Source: Platynereis dumerilii (taxonomy: Eukaryota; Annelida; Polychaeta; Phyllodocida; Nereididae). Taken from it: a stretch of DNA of 64,000 bases. Below are positions 46,401-57,900 of this stretch, piece after piece. How positions within the stretch are numbered: position 1 is the stretch's first letter; each line of letters opens with the position of its first letter. The position numbers and the translations under genes were made by a program. Under the pieces are notes generated by a model that worked only from the letters and a program-made list of their open reading frames with translations, was not told the origin of the DNA and ran no database searches. The stretch lies in assembly GCA_026936325.1 (NCBI GenBank), contig JAPTHN010000011.1, forward strand, positions 31,288,501 to 31,352,500, read 5' to 3'.

Positions 46401-49400
46401 GTCAGGCATGACTATGTGATGGTAAATTTTACCAATAAGGCAGTGATTATGACCAATTACACCTAGTAACAATGACAACTATAGAGACATTGCAGGCACC
46501 TGCAAGGTAGTAAATTTGATCACCAGCTCATAGCCTTGACTACTAAGTTGTAATCCAAAGTAATGTCACATTGACTACCCTTTAGTAATTCTGACTCAAG
46601 GAGTTGTCGGTTTAGGCACCAGGGTATTACTACTCTAGAGTTGTCATGGTGACTACCCTGTGTTTAGAGTGCAGAGATAATGAAACATCATTTTGTTGCA
46701 ATGACATTTCTTTGCAAAAAAAATGTATAATTTGGATCTTAATAAATGAAAAAGCTTCTATTCCTTTTTGGCTCATTGTAGAAAAATGTTTGGGCAAATG
46801 GTGTATGATAAAGGAAGATTTTAATACTATGATTGATGAAACAAAATCAATTCATTTCAGATAGAAGGCTATCTACAAGGTCAGATAGAAACAAAAATTG
46901 GTTTAGAGTTCTTGGTTGACCAGTGGCCTTCATTTTCGAACATATTTCTTCGAACAAATTCGGACTATGTAAGTCTACATTTTGTCTTTATATGTCACGT
47001 CAGTTATAGGCTACATTGATCAATGTCGCCCAGAAGTTAGCAAAACAAGCCAGGCATGACATTGTGACATCAACAGGAAGTTTTGTTGTATGACTTGATC
47101 GACTTTAAATCTATCAACTATTCTATTGATCAATTCATTGTCAATTCATCCATCAGATAATCTATCTTTCCATTTACACTAGGCCTATATAACCCTTTCT
47201 CTTCAGAGGTATACATTTTTAAAGGACCTGCTGGCATGCCACAGTACAGACACTGGAGTCAAGAAAGAGATATTGAAGGGTTCTGACGTCTTGAAAGGCA
47301 TAGAGACAGTATTCTTTGCAAGTAAGTGATTACGTGTTACAATTTTGCCAAAGCTTGATAGCAAACGTTTCTGACATTTTCAACTCTACGGGATATTGTG
47401 TTGCATTCTAGATTTCCCATATGAAGAGAATGAATTCTACAAGGATCTGTTCCAGTTCTGGCAGAAGGACGTCTGGTCAATGAACCACCTGTACAAGACA
47501 GACATGCAACACCTCAAGGCTTGGTAAATGTGACACAAAAGTAAATTGATTGCTACAATATCAGACGAAAGTTTAGACCGCGTCAGTATTTTTTCAATAT
47601 CGGGGCAAACAGTGGCTTAGATGAAAAAATTCTTCATGGACTTTCTTGCCCATACATCAGAGAAGTTCTACAATAGAGCAAACTTCATCTATTTTTATCA
47701 CATATATAGTCAAGGTGGGTAAATCCGTCCACTTTTGGCATAAATCAGCACACACTTATCATATCTTATTATTTTTTTCAAATGTTGCAATTTATTTACT
47801 TTCAGGAAGGCTTTTTTGTTGATTGCAGAATAATAGGGTGCTGATTACACTTATAGTAGAAGTATTAAATAAGAGAGGTTAAGTTGACTATCAAGAATTT
47901 CAATTGACCACCTAAATTACAATTGAAGAAACCTTTTGGTCCAGTAAAGTGGTCTAATTGCTCAATCCAGTTTCTTTTATCAGTGTTATGCCATTTATAG
48001 ATATATTATAAAAGCCATAAAAACGCTTTTAAACCACATTTGAAGTGGATGGACGGATTTACAATCACCAATTCAAGCAAGTTTTAAAGTAATGATGGTA
48101 ATTCTGTCAACTTTTATTGTATCTCCTTTCCAGGTCTTACAATTAAGTTAATTTAAGAAATCCTACAAAAATAATAAAATTCTGAATATCAATCAAAAAC
48201 GTTTTACTTTCAATAGTAATTTTGTTGATTGAAATAGGCCTTCAAGTTTAGTGCCACCACCACTAAAAAAGGCTGTGATGACGTCATAGGATTTCATTGT
48301 TTTTTGTCCTCTGTTTTTGAATGGACCTGAAATATCACTTGAAATGCTGTCAACGCAAAAAACGGCAAAATTAGTTGAAAAACTAGTTTCTCTTGCTTTT
48401 AAAACTCACAAAACTGTAATAAATGTAATTATATGCCAATATTAGAGGGTGGACGGATTTACCCTCCTGGACGGATTTACCATCCTTGACTCTACTTGAA
48501 TATGTGTGATAAACAAAAATTTCAGGTGGTCTAAACTTACGGTCTGATGCTGCTTACATCCACAAAGGCCCTTAATGGCATTGTACATTGGAGGAAAGGT
48601 CGGTAAATCATTCAATGTTATTTTAGACGAGTTATTCAACCACTTTTCATGTGATTTAAAGGAAATCAGTCATGACATAGATAAAAACATGATTTTTTAT
48701 TTATTTTTTTTATTTCACCTTTGGGGTTAATAGGGGTGATTCAATGAGCCAAAATCGTTAATAAATAAAAGGTCAACTAAAAAGCACCAAGAAAATATAT
48801 GTCTGACAAATTTTCATCCTTCTAATGGCGTATGAATACACTTGACACCCAGTCATACTGCAAAAAATGTTTTTTTTCCCTTGGCTTTGACTAATAGAAA
48901 CTATTTGAAGTATCATAAAACAATGACCGGGGTGTTTACATTGAGCTGAGCATGTGTCCTGATAAAATCAAACAAACTACGTAAGTATGACAAGAACAGT
49001 AATGTAGTTTATACTGATTATAAAAATCAGGTTGATAAACCTCAGCATACTCAAAGCAACCAGATATTTCAGTCAGATGAATAAATAATTCCTGAAAGCA
49101 AAAATTAGCGAATTTATTTAGTTTTACAATTATTTTTGAATTGCTGCGACAAGAAGGACAGCAACAAATGATTATATGTTTGTAATTGCAGTCAACTGGC
49201 AGAAGGCTACTCAGAATGCACAGTGACCGAAGTTGATGCGGAGCTCATAAATGAAACCTGGGAACACAAGGGAGAGAACAGTATTGACTTTGTTAAATTC
49301 CAGATCAGACACTTCCCGTCAGTCGGAATCAAGGACAACCAAGGTCATCTGGTAGCTTGGGAGATCACTTACTTCATTGGTTGTGTGGGTATGCTGTATG

Positions 49401-49600
49401 TGTTGCCAGAGCACAGAGGCAAAGGTTTGGCTCAGTATGTCACCTACAAATTATGCAAAACATTGATCCAACAAGGACGAAATGCTTTCTGCTTTGTGGA
49501 ACATTGGAACACTGCATCAAAACGACTTCATGAGAAATGTGGCTTCTATGAGGAACCCGGCACAGAAAGTCTCTTTGCCATTTTGCGAAAAAACTCATGA
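34409..49600 (+). CDS. gene D: glycine N-acyltransferase-like protein, 5 exons
   Basis: Exons are 34409-34492, 46861-46968, 47207-47321, 47412-47523 and 49192-49600, with the lengths and phases common to the array; product 275 residues. Exon 2 reads [20 protein letters not shown] onward. Exon 4 holds FPYEENEFYKDLFQFWQKDV. Exon 5 has [19 protein letters not shown] and [18 protein letters not shown]. By family it transfers acyl groups from acyl-CoA to an amino acid acceptor. It is closest to gene E: exon 2 differs from E at one residue (Asn for Ser before DY). Intron 1 is 12.4 kb, against 1.35 kb in gene E, because of a pile of transposons. Intron 4 carries a further inverted-repeat element. 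Confidence 0.87.
35350..36753 (-). mobile_element. 5'-truncated LINE with open reverse transcriptase frame
   Basis: One uninterrupted minus-strand frame (36837-35371) covers a LINE reverse transcriptase. Motif A is FDMSKAFDTIDR, motif B GSPQGDSASAFLF, motif C YADDIGWV. The C-terminal block RRFRFLGHVLRL and GRPTTTWWNTVKKDL is common in LINE ORFs. Its first residues come from flanking intron DNA. TATAAGGAT occurs at both borders (35341-35349 and 36754-36762), a 9-bp target duplication. No endonuclease domain lies upstream, so the copy is 5'-truncated, as is usual for target-primed insertion. Only about 20 nt follow the stop, with no poly(A). The clade is not assigned. Confidence 0.85.
36811..36945 (-). 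repeat. LINE-like 3' tail with (ATACG)n
   Basis: Read on the minus strand, a short body ends CAATAAAGTATTATCG and then a run of CGTAT-type units. This is a typical 3' end of a CR1-like LINE without its coding part. Intron 1 of gene E lacks it: there the flanks GAGAGTCAATA and ACAATTTTGTTTGG are directly joined. Confidence 0.55.
37060..37910. mobile_element. 851-bp inverted-repeat element with TAAA target duplication
   Basis: CCCCGCTGGCTCTATG at the left is inverse to CATAGCCAGCGGGG at the right (one 2-base indel). TAAA flanks both sides (37056-37059 and 37911-37914). CCCCTTA words sit inside. No transposase. Gene E intron 1 continues directly from one flank to the other, so the element arrived after the D/E duplication or was lost in E. 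Confidence 0.72.
39130..39275 (+). repeat. LINE-like 3' tail with (ATTCT)n
   Basis: A short body ends ACAAATAAAAGTAT and then four ATTCT units, directly abutting the TA of the next element. It is probably the 3' end of a truncated LINE. Confidence 0.5.
39278..42969. mobile_element. Tc1/mariner-like element with TA target, nonautonomous or decayed
   Basis: CACTGTTGCTCATAAATAT at the left pairs with ATACTTATGAGCAGGAGTG at the right, and GGATGGCATAAGGAGCCA pairs with TGGCTCCTTATGCCATCC further in. TA flanks both ends (39276-39277 and 42970-42971). A roughly 55-bp direct repeat (ACCTAAATGACTTTG...) lies at about 39670-39770. No D,D(34)E transposase is recognisable. It is 3.69 kb including a nested 1.1-kb MITE. 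Confidence 0.68.
40021..41136. mobile_element. 1.1-kb inverted-repeat element nested in the Tc1/mariner-like element
   Basis: CAACCATTTAATAATCAGAG at the left pairs with AAATTATTAAATGGTCATCC at the right, with G-runs outside. TA flanks both ends (40019-40020 and 41137-41138). A further inverse-type word, GGTGACCATTTAATATCC, lies at about 40950. It encodes nothing known. Confidence 0.72.
43139..43331. mobile_element. CAGTGGTGGATCC MITE, second copy of the 1574 family
   Basis: The left end CAGTGGTGGATCCAGG and adjoining G-run match the element at 1574-1733. The right end GATCTGCCACTT is its diverged inverse. Noncoding. Confidence 0.6.
44166..45458. mobile_element. 1293-bp mariner-sized element with TA target
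   Basis: CAGGGTGACCCACCTCAAC at the left and GTTGAGGTGGGTCACCCTG at the right are perfect inverse repeats. TA flanks both ends (44164-44165 and 45459-45460). The length is that of a full mariner. However, no intact transposase frame and no DNAPxH-type motif is seen, so it is decayed or nonautonomous. Confidence 0.78.
46036..46265. repeat. 43-bp tandem array, about five copies
   Basis: Units of the form TCAAAATTACTAGCC, TGTTGTCCTAAAGACC, AGCTACCCGG recur every 43 bp, with some divergence. The array lies in the right subterminal part of the 8.2-kb element. Repeats at this place often bind transposase, but that is inference. Confidence 0.82.
47561..48547. mobile_element. inverted-repeat element in gene D intron 4
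   Basis: TCAGACGAAAGTTTAGACC at the left is inverse to GGTCTAAACTTACGGTCTGA at the right. Inside, GTCAAGG and GGTAAATCCGTCCA near 47710 mirror GGACGGATTTACC and CCTTGAC near 48450-48490. The GGACGGATTTAC word occurs four times (one inverted at 47720; 48048, 48450, 48468). No coding. Confidence 0.65.
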
Positions 49601-49721
49601 AAAGGTTTTTGAAATTCTACTCGCACAATCATCTTTGGAATCGTCAAGTATATTGCTAAAGAAGGAAGAAGCTGGCATGACACAATTCTGCTTCTACCAC
49701 ATGCAATATGCCTGTCATCTG

Positions 49722-49727
49722 AATAAA
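49722..49727 (+). terminator. poly(A) signal AATAAA, gene D
   Basis: AATAAA lies 122 nt after the gene D stop. Confidence 0.5.
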
Positions 49728-49806
49728 TAATTATCCAGGAGAGGGACCCTTGGAATATACTCTGTTATTGTATCAGTTGTTTAAAATATAATTCGATTTT
49801 AAATTG

Positions 49807-49969
49807 CAGTGCTTTTCCTAGGATCAAAATTCAATTAGCCACAAGGCCAATTTTCAGTGAAATGTAAGGATGTGTGGCTAATTTGCATGCCAAAATATGG
49901 AATTTTCATTAGCCACATGGAGGATGCATTAGCCAATGCTAATGTGGCTAATGGTTAAGAAAAGCACTG
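49807..49969. mobile_element. 163-bp MITE with AATTG duplication
   Basis: CAGTGCTTTTCCTAG at the left is inverse to TTAAGAAAAGCACTG at the right. AATTG flanks both sides (49802-49806 and 49970-49974). ATTAGCCACA and TGTGGCTAAT words repeat inside. The CAGTG ends look hAT-like, but a 5-bp duplication is short for hAT. It is noncoding. Confidence 0.75.
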
Positions 49970-50589
49970 AATTGGCTGTGTTAAATCAACAGTTTAGCAA
50001 AATAGTTGTCATTTTGCAGCAGTTCAAATTGGCATATATATATATATATGTACAATGCAGCAATGTTGTGATAACATCTCAATGTTTCAGAAAATTACAT
50101 GCAATTGTCTGGTAGAAATGACGTTGTCACAACCCTGCAAAGCAACATCAAAAATATGACATTGGCAGGTGATGTTGTTGCTGCATTTCATAATGTTGTG
50201 AAAAAACATCAACGTAGGGTTCATGTTGTGGCAGCATAATTTCTACTATATATTTTTACGTGACCAACAGATGATCCCTCCGCCAATTAGCAATAATTTG
50301 TTTTTGCTGTGTGACCCTTGGCAATTGTTAAATTCATGGTCAGTTTCACAGCTCCACACAGTTAAATCATCAGAAAGCACCTGTTTTGAATTTGACAGAC
50401 CATTCTTACAGTAAAACTTGTCTGCCATCTAATCTACGAACAGGCCAGTCAGAAAATGTTCCACATTTTGTCCTAAATCAACAGGAATGATACATGTATT
50501 ACTGAACAAAATAAACGGCATTATGAAACCAAGCAACGTCGGATTAATGGTGGACTTATACATGTCCTATAATATAACACAATATCAGG

Positions 50590-50734
50590 ACAGTTCAATA
50601 AGGATTGGTTCTGCAGATAGCACCTGTATTAGCTGACCTACTAACAGCTGATTGGTGAAAACATGCCATGCCTAGAACTGCCAGTCTGGCAAGAATAAAA
50701 ATAAACTATTCATTCTGTTATTTAATTTTGGAAG
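50590..50734 (+). promoter_or_regulatory. core promoter of gene E: two inverted CCAAT boxes and A/T box
   Basis: ATTGG at 50604-50608 and 50651-50655, and AATAAAAATAAAC at about 50694-50706, sit at the same distances from the ATG as in gene D. Confidence 0.6.
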
Positions 50735-53418
50735 ATGCTGACTGTTCTGACGCAAGAACAACTCCCAGAGGCCTTGGCAGCCATCAAGGCACAAAGGACA
50801 GGGGCCATCGCAATAGTAGTAAGTACACAGGCAATTCCTCCTTGTATTTAAAATACCATTCATTCATACTAGCATGTCAATTTGTGATTTACATAATTGC
50901 ATACATGAAGCAAAGCAACACATACAAAGGCTATCCAATCTAAACTATTGTCCCTTTGGTCAGCATTCTCCTCAACTGGTATACTTTTTAACTAAAGACA
51001 AATTTTGTACCTGTATCATCGGAAAAAACAGTAACCCAAATAATAGGGGAGATGTATCTAAGATGGACTACTTAACATATAATAACCTCTGGTAATAACC
51101 AAAATACTCTCATTATCAAGCCTTTGAGCAATATAAATCATTTGGATATCCTTATAGTCTATTTAACTATCAGGTAAAATAGCAATTTATATGTTGTCAA
51201 TATAGAAACAGAATTAAAATGGTCCATCTCAGCTACTTGTATGATTGAGTTGGATCACTGACATGGTGCGATGGGCCACTCATGTTCTGCTTGTCTGTAT
51301 TTTGTGGTTTGTGGCATGGGCTTACCGGGCACGCAATTTTTGGAGTTGGAGCGAGCGACATTTGCCCGAATTTAAATTTTATACCATTTCAAATGAAATT
51401 ACTTGGAAATCATTAATTTTCAATAGTTTTTATTTAATCATCTTCCCGAATTTTTTAGCCTTTTTGCTTGAATCTCACTGTTTCCTCCTCCAGTACACCT
51501 ATGGTTTGTGGTACATTTACGAGTGGTTCTTTTTGTCGCTCCTTGCCATTGCCTCATTTTTTTCTACATAAACTGCTGGTATAACAAATTATTACAGTTC
51601 AAAACTTCACATGATAACAAAATATCAGACTGTGTGATAAGGCATACGTATTTGCCTCGCTATCCCAGTTGCATGCCCTGCTTTCCAAACATAGTACACT
51701 GATCCAATAAAGCAACATCGTGTATTCAACATAATGTGAACTTCTGTGATATAAAAAATGATATGATAATTTGTACAGTTGTCCAGAGAGTCAATAACAA
51801 TTTTGTTTGGATAAAATCATTCAAGCAGGACATGAGCAGTGGTCAAAATATCTTATATACTGACTTGGTCTATGGAAACAAAACAGACTGTTTGAAACTC
51901 AAAGAAAAACTGAAAAAAAAAACCCCTTAAATTATCAGAGCATCCGAGACTGCCATTTGAGCATCAAGAAGGAGCCATAGATGCGGTGGGCCCATTCCCT
52001 GCAAATTAATGTCTGCTAAACGATAATGAAACTTGTTAATGTTGTCCTTTGCAAAATTATTTTTATTTAGCTCATTGTAGAATGCATTTTGGGAAAACGC
52101 ATGGCATACAATATGTATTGAATGAAGTTGCAGTGAATAAAGAAATAAAAATCAATTCTTTTCAGATAGAAGGTTATCTGCAAGGTCAGATAGAAACAAA
52201 AATTGGTTTAGAGTTCTTGGTTGACCAGTGGCCTTCATTTTCAAACATATTTCTTCGCACAAGTTCTGACTATGTAAGTCTACATTTTGTCTATCTATAC
52301 GTAATATTATACATGTACTTTGATCAATTGCGCCCAGAAGGTAGCAAAACAAGCCAAGCATATGACATCAAGAGGAAGTTTTGTTGGATGACATGATTAA
52401 AATATGTTAGTTATTCTATTGATTGAATTAGTGTCAATTCATCCATCATATAACCTTTCCATTTACCGTATAACTCTTTTTCTTCAGAGGTATACATTTT
52501 TAAAGGAACTGCTGGCATGCCACAGCACAGACACTGGAGTCATGAAAGAGATATTGAAGTATTCTGACATCTTGAAAGGCCTGGAGACAGTATTCTTTGC
52601 AAGTAAGTGATTACTTGTTACAACTTTGCCAAAGCTTGATAGCAAACATTTCTGAAATTTTCAACTCTACGAGACTACGGGATATTGTGTTGCATTCTAG
52701 ATTTCCCATATGAAGAGCTTGATTTCTACAAGGAGCTGTTCCAGTTTTGGCAGAAGGATGTCTGGTCAATGAGCCACCTGTACAAGACAGACATGCACCA
52801 CCTCAAGGCTTGGTAAATGTGACTCAAAAGTAAATTGATTGAAAAACCTTTTTTCCTGGATGGCACAAAAGTGTATTTAATGTAGTATCTACTGATTATA
52901 AAAATTATGTTGATAAAAAATTATTGCATTTATTTGGTTTTGCAATTATTTTTTTGAATTTCTGCGACAAGAAGGACAGAAACATATGATTCCATTTTTA
53001 CAATTGCAGTCAATTGGCGGAAGGCTACTCAGAATGCAAACTGACTGAAGATGATGCAGAGCTCGTCAATGAAACCTGGGAACACAAGGGAGAGAGCAGT
53101 ATCGACTTTGTTAAATTCCAGATCAGACATTTCCCATCGGTCGGAATCAAGGACATCAATGGCCAACTGGTAGCTTGGGAGATCACTTACTTCATTGGTT
53201 GTGTCGGTATGCTGTATGTGTTGCAAGAGCACAGGGGCAAGGGCCTAGCACAGTATGTCACCTACAAATTATGCAAAGAGTTGATCGAACAAGGAAGAAA
53301 TGCCTTCTGTTTTGTGGAACATCCAAACACTGCATCAAAAAAACTTCATGAGAAATGTGGCTTCTATGAGGAGCCCAGCACACAAAGTCTCTTTGCCATT
53401 GTGCGAAAAAACTCTTGA
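50735..53418 (+). CDS. gene E: glycine N-acyltransferase-like protein, 5 exons
   Basis: Exons are 50735-50818, 52166-52273, 52488-52602, 52701-52812 and 53010-53418. This is the most compact gene of the array (2.7 kb), almost free of insertions, and the best guide to the ancestral layout. The product is 275 residues. Exon 4 holds FPYEELDFYKELFQFWQKDV. Exon 5 has [19 protein letters not shown]; the Pro that precedes EHRGKG in all paralogues is Gln here. It also has KDINGQLVAWEI in place of [12 protein letters not shown]. The end reads [18 protein letters not shown]. The family conjugates acyl-CoA groups to amino acids. Ala replaces Ser near the end of exon 1. Confidence 0.88.
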
Positions 53419-53768
53419 ATTTCTTTTGAAGCTGTTCTGAAATTCATGTTACAAAATAATCTTCGGAAACCTCAAGCGGATTGGCTGCACACTAAAGATG
53501 GAGAAAACTGGCATGACACAATTGGGCTTCTGTTATCTCTTTTATCAATCTCTGTAAGAGCACTGGAGGGCTAACACCAGAGGGATTCCTGGTGTCTGAT
53601 CCTTTATTTAATGCATCAGTTGTTTACAATACCACTTGGAAGATCAAGTGATTGCATTATACATTTGAAAATATATATCAGCTCACTCATTTTGTTCTCG
53701 AATATTACATGACATTATGTAACATTTGTTCCGCATATATATTTATTTTGTTTATTTATTTTGCCGTC

Positions 53769-53774
53769 AATAAA
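53769..53774 (+). terminator. poly(A) signal AATAAA, gene E
   Basis: AATAAA lies 351 nt after the gene E stop. Confidence 0.35.
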
Positions 53775-54984
53775 TGGAATAGCCTGGATCAATTTTCGTT
53801 GTCAAATAGTATCTTTTTGAAGTCATGGCTGCTTCTAAATATATGTTGTTTGAATTACCACCAGTCTTTTCCATGAGTATTTTCACCTTATGTCCGTGAT
53901 GAGCTTGTATGGGTCCATTGAAAATTATTGTCTGATTATCTAGGGGAATGAAAGCCAATGGACTCCTGAAATTGCTAAAATAATGGCAAAAATGAAATAT
54001 AATGCCCACACAAGCCCATTCCTTAAACAATACAAAATACTAAAGATTCCTGAACTATGCGCACTGCAGGATTTTAATTTCTGTTTCAATTAAAAAAAAC
54101 AACATGCTTCCTAAATATTTTTATTCAGAGCAGTTCCTGACAGAAAATCATTCACGTACATACCCCGCACGTCATTCTCGAAATAATCTTTGTGTTCCTG
54201 CTTACGACACATCTAAATTTTTAATTTCTCAAGTAAGCCTTAAGTAGTATATCCTTTTTCTTCTGGTAAAACTGTATTTGCCTATTAAATTCCACATCTA
54301 TGGAAAGCAATTGACACAATTTTCTTTTCAGATGAGAAGGGTTCTAACCTATTCAAAAATTGGCCATATTCAAAGAAAAAATCGTTCAGTTAAAACCCAG
54401 ATGAACAAACAATTCAATCATGCATTTAATTGTTTTTGTCATAAATGCTAATATTGATGTGCTCCTAACACATCCGGACACTTTGGTGACTATTACCATA
54501 ACGCAACTAACATTTAGGCCTAGCATCAGAATTGATTTTTTGCTTATATTTAAACTAATTCAGAATTTGCCTCACCAATGTCACCATTAAACATCATTTA
54601 ATGCAAAACTTTCTGTCAAAACACATGCTAATGTGTACTGACAAGTATGCCTATTCACATTGCTTTTATTGGTTACAATAATTGCCCCATATGTAATTAT
54701 ATAGTGAAGCATAGCAGCTGAGCAGAAACTAAAGACCATGGCTGCACAGCACTGCAGCTCCAACCTTGCTGGTACAGTGACTGCATGATAAATGGACTAA
54801 CACACCTGTCCCATAATCAAACAATTACAATTCTAATGCAATAAGGTTCCAATCTGCAGATAACACTTCAATGGCTGACCTACAAAGCACTGATTTTTTA
54901 AATGATGACATGCCATCCAGTTCTGTTGCAAGAGTCAAAGAACTGTTAAATTTGTGATTTTATTCTGTGATTTTATTCTGGAAG
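53775..54984. other. spacer between genes E and F
   Basis: No exon or clear repeat is recognised. The last 150 nt align loosely with the promoter blocks of the other genes (TCCAATCTGCAGATAACAC at about 54849). The proximal inverted CCAAT box has decayed to CTGATTTTTTAAATGATG, and no AATAAAAATAAAC box is present. Gene F may therefore be regulated differently. Confidence 0.5.
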
Positions 54985-57900
54985 ATGCTGACAGTTCTGA
55001 GGCAAGAACAGCTCCCAGAGGCCTTGGCAGCCGTCAAAAAGCAACACAGAGGTGCCCTCTCAATCACAGTAAGTTAAGTAGTGATGTATTATCAGTTACA
55101 CCTGCTTGTTTGGAGGTATGGGAATAACACCAACTAAGACGAAGGCTGGGTGGTGTATAGAGGCCTGAGACGTGCATATATAGGCCTATCCCCATACCCT
55201 CCAAAACGAGTAGGGTATGACTGGCACTTCCTGCTTGTTTTAAACTGCTTTATACTCTGTCTTCCTATATATCTTATTGATGCAAATAAAGTATCTTGCA
55301 ATCAGAGGCAGAATTATAATTATTGTGATGTCATAACTATTGTTGCCGCACTAATGACATCATAAACAATCCTGTATGCCTTGTTAATTGAAGTCAACAC
55401 ACCTTGGCTCTCGACCAATCAGAATAAAGAATGGACATTGGGCTGAGGATAAAGATTGGGGAAAAGATTGGAAAGTAAAAAAGATTTCTAAAAGGTCTCG
55501 AGATTTCTCAAGTTCTCTTCCAGGCATTCTTTGTTAGAAAAATACACATAACATTGTACAAAATTTCAGTATCTATAAACAATTTGTTAATGATCACTTA
55601 TAATTATATGAAAGTGATAACGAGACTAACGGAATAAATCAACTTTTATTTCTAGATAGAAGGCTTACTACAAGGTCAGATAGAAACAGCAATTGGTTTG
55701 GAGTTCTTGGTTGACCAGTGGCCTTCATTCACCAACATGTTTCTGCGATCAAGTTGCAAAGATGTTTGTATATCGATCGATTCTAATATATAAATGGCAC
55801 TGCCATGAAATTCGCGCAGCACTTTAAAAAGTTTTTGTAGGACTTATAGTGTTACCATAACTTTCATGTTTATTTCATATTCAATGTATGAAAGGAGTTA
55901 TGTAACTGTTTCAGAAAATTAGAAAGACAGATACATGGAAAGACAGAGAAAAATGTAGAATAGCAAGATAAACTAGACAAAAAATATAATAGATAAATAG
56001 ATAAATATATCGATAAATAGAGAGTTAAATATATAGACAGATAGATAGATAGATATAATGACAGACAGATAGATAAATTGATAGATAGATATATATATAT
56101 ATTAAATAGATAAATAAGATTGATAGATAATCAGCTAAATGGTGAAAAGGCAGACAGCACTGAAAGCTGCCAAAGTCAAGTCTATGTTAGATTGTTGATA
56201 TTACATAACAGTATGAATATATATAGTAATACAAAAACAATAACATTGCATGTAGATTATCTGTTCACTGTTACATAATCATCAGTTTATAAGATTATGT
56301 AACAGTAATTTTGTCATGTTTTCTAACTTTTCTTGTTGTCTGATTGAAATTAAATGAATCACATGTTAATAATTTGATTTAGCTTGTCAATGCTTATAAT
56401 TAACTATTCCATAAAAATATTTGGTACAGGATATATTACTAGAGAAAATTGAATTTTTAAGACACTTTTGAAGATGAATAGGCCCTATGTTATGTTTTCT
56501 TAAATACGAAACTAAAGCATTGATAAGAAGCTGGACCCACTTGACCTAATTCCAAACTGTGGACTGTTGATGTTGAGACCATCACTGCACAGATTTTTTA
56601 GTCTTCTCTTGCACTCAATTCGCTTCGCTCAATGGCCTACGGCCGTTTCGCTGCGCGAATATTAATTAGAACTATCAACTCTATCTATCTATTTATCCAT
56701 GCTAAATATCATTGATGGCCAACAAATACTGAATGTAAACTCGCCATTCTTCGACTGTGAGGAAATTAATGATGCAATCTCACATACAACTGATGTTAAA
56801 TAAGGAGTCCCTCAAGGGACTGTGTTAGGTCCTGTTTTATTGTTGTGTTACTCGTCAGATTTGCCTAATGTTGTCAAACATAGTACTATTAGTATGTACT
56901 GTAAGCTTATGATACAAAACTGTATAAGTCTATTCAGAATGTAAATGATTGCATGTTATTACAAGAAGATTTAGATAATGTTGCTAAATGGGCCGACATT
57001 TGGCAGATGGATTTAAATCAAGACAAAACGAAAGTATTGACTGTTGGTATTAACAAAGTGAAGTTTAATTTTTTATTGAATAATGAAATCATTGAAACTG
57101 TCAACAACATTAATGATATTGGAGTTACTTTCCAGTCAGATTTGAAATTTATGCTCCATTGTATCAACATTACTAGGAAAGCGTATTTTGTTACTCATAT
57201 ACTTTTTTCAGTTTTTAAGAATCAAAATTACAAGTTTTATCTCAAAATGTATATATGTTATGTCAGACCACTTTTAGAATATTCTAGTCAGGCTTGGTCA
57301 CCAATATTACAATGTAATAAAGACAAAGTAGAACGTGTGCAAAGGTATTTCACCCGACGTATATTGAACTATGAAAATGTTTCGTATGAAGAAAGATTAC
57401 ATTTTTTGAATTTAGATTCATTGGACATTGGAAGAAAAAATTCTGATTTAATATTGTTTTACAAAGTTATTAATTGTCACACAAATCTCAATATAAATGA
57501 TAAGGAAGACGTTTATAAATTTGTACATAGAAGTAGAGGTCATAATAAACAGCTGTATGTGTTTTATAGCCGTACTGATAAAAGAAAATATTTTTGGAGC
57601 AATCGAATTGTAAATAAATGGAATAATTTAGATGAAAGAACTATTAATTCAGTGTCAGTCAAGAATTTTATAACTAATTTGAAAATGTTTAATTCTGCTA
57701 GTTAGTGGGAGTTACATTGTAATTTTTACTTAAACTCCCATTGTTTTTGTATTGTTCACATGTTGTTCTTTTGAATAGATAAATCAAATCAAATAAATAG
57801 GAATAGTAAACTGCAACATATTGTCGTTCTGAACTACACCGCATCTGATGAAATTATGCAAGTAGCTTATTCCGCAGCACTGCAAAAGCTTTTGGGTGCA

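Larger units (their letters stand above)
38520..46671. mobile_element. 8.2-kb inverted-repeat element with nested insertions
   Basis: CACTCTAAACATTGGGTTG at 38520 is inverse to CTACCCTGTGTTTAGAGTG ending at 46671. Both flanks inside the ends are rich in degenerate GTCA...TGACTA and ACTACT...AGTAGT words (38530-38800 and 46030-46640), and the right side contains a 43-bp tandem array. The element was later invaded by a LINE tail, a Tc1/mariner-like element and several MITEs. I see no transposase of its own. No target duplication is clear. The pairing of the two ends is my reading; the nest between them makes it less certain than the other elements. Confidence 0.6.

Noticed and set aside
50036-50220. 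CAATGTTGTGATAACATC-type repeated words near 50.06-50.22 kb as a MITE
   Set aside because: Words such as AACATC and GATGTTGT recur, but I could not define matching ends or a target duplication.
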